DNA of 49,853 nt, taken from Trichoplax adhaerens (Eukaryota > Placozoa > Uniplacotomia > Trichoplacea > Trichoplacidae). Position numbers and translations under genes: made by a program. Numbering within the stretch: position 1 is the first letter of the stretch; each line of letters starts with the position of its first letter. Below, piece after piece: positions 49,791 to 49,853 of this stretch. The notes beneath the pieces were generated by a model, which saw only the letters and a program-made list of their open reading frames with translations, searched no databases and had not been told where the DNA came from. Location of the stretch: assembly GCF_000150275.1 (NCBI RefSeq), contig NW_002060961.1, forward strand, positions 897,153-947,005, read 5' to 3'.

Positions 49791-49853
49791 TCTGTACCGT
49801 CTGTCTGTATCCGTCTCTTTTGTCACTTTTGGTCGCCAACCATCTTCTGCAAA

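Noticed and set aside
1-49853. tRNA, rRNA or transposase genes
   Set aside because: I saw no tRNA-like cloverleaf arms, no conserved rRNA blocks, and no reverse transcriptase or transposase motifs on either strand.

Overview
The window is AT-rich eukaryotic nuclear DNA from an animal. Its genes are split by many short GT-AG introns, mostly about 60-1000 nt, and their products are animal families: carnitine acetyltransferase, Cu/Zn superoxide dismutase, an SCAF4/SCAF8-type RNA-processing factor, a WDR37-type N-terminal exon, kinesin-light-chain-like TPR proteins, a death domain and a Roc-COR (LRRK-like) remnant. Intron-dense compact genes, low GC and many TPR/death-domain proteins suggest an early-branching animal. 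My best guess is a placozoan (Trichoplax/Hoilungia type). That is an inference from gene style, not a match I could run.

Layout. 1-10,000: mostly tandem repeats (197-, 172-, 92-, 156- and 67-bp periods) and unassigned DNA, with one convincing coding exon, the WDR37-like first exon on the minus strand at 4,417-4,570. 10,648-12,268 (minus): a two-exon TPR protein whose 3' end has been tandemly duplicated. 16,028-20,949 (minus): a complete 12-exon carnitine O-acetyltransferase gene that I rebuilt by hand; it gives 626 codons in one unbroken frame, with a diverged duplicated exon-like segment in intron 1. 25,531-28,354 (minus): a second TPR array that splices in phase to a death-domain exon. 33,830-36,375 (minus): decayed Roc-COR GTPase and TPR sequences, both with disruptions. 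37,465-39,376 (plus): a complete five-exon SOD1 gene (154 aa). 41,564-45,744 (minus): an SCAF4/8-like gene with CTD-interacting domain, RRM and Pro/Arg-rich tail; its first coding exon was not found. 45,745-49,853: no recognised gene, then clusters of TACTGTA/TACAGTA palindromes and a 140-163-bp tandem repeat to the window end.

How the genes relate. These are independent eukaryotic transcription units, not an operon. CrAT (acyl-CoA/carnitine buffering), SOD1 (superoxide removal) and SCAF4/8 (RNA polymerase II CTD reading, mRNA 3'-end choice) are housekeeping genes. The two TPR genes and the decayed TPR/Roc-COR sequences, all on the minus strand between 10.6 and 36.4 kb, look like a birth-and-death family with swapped C-terminal modules (short acidic tail, death domain, possibly Roc-COR). 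That modular TPR/death/ROCO neighbourhood is the most interesting biology here. The most testable enzyme observation is a CrAT that keeps the carnitine-binding residues but has lost the methionine that limits acyl-chain length. All exon borders are hand-derived from splice consensus, frame and homology and have no transcript support.
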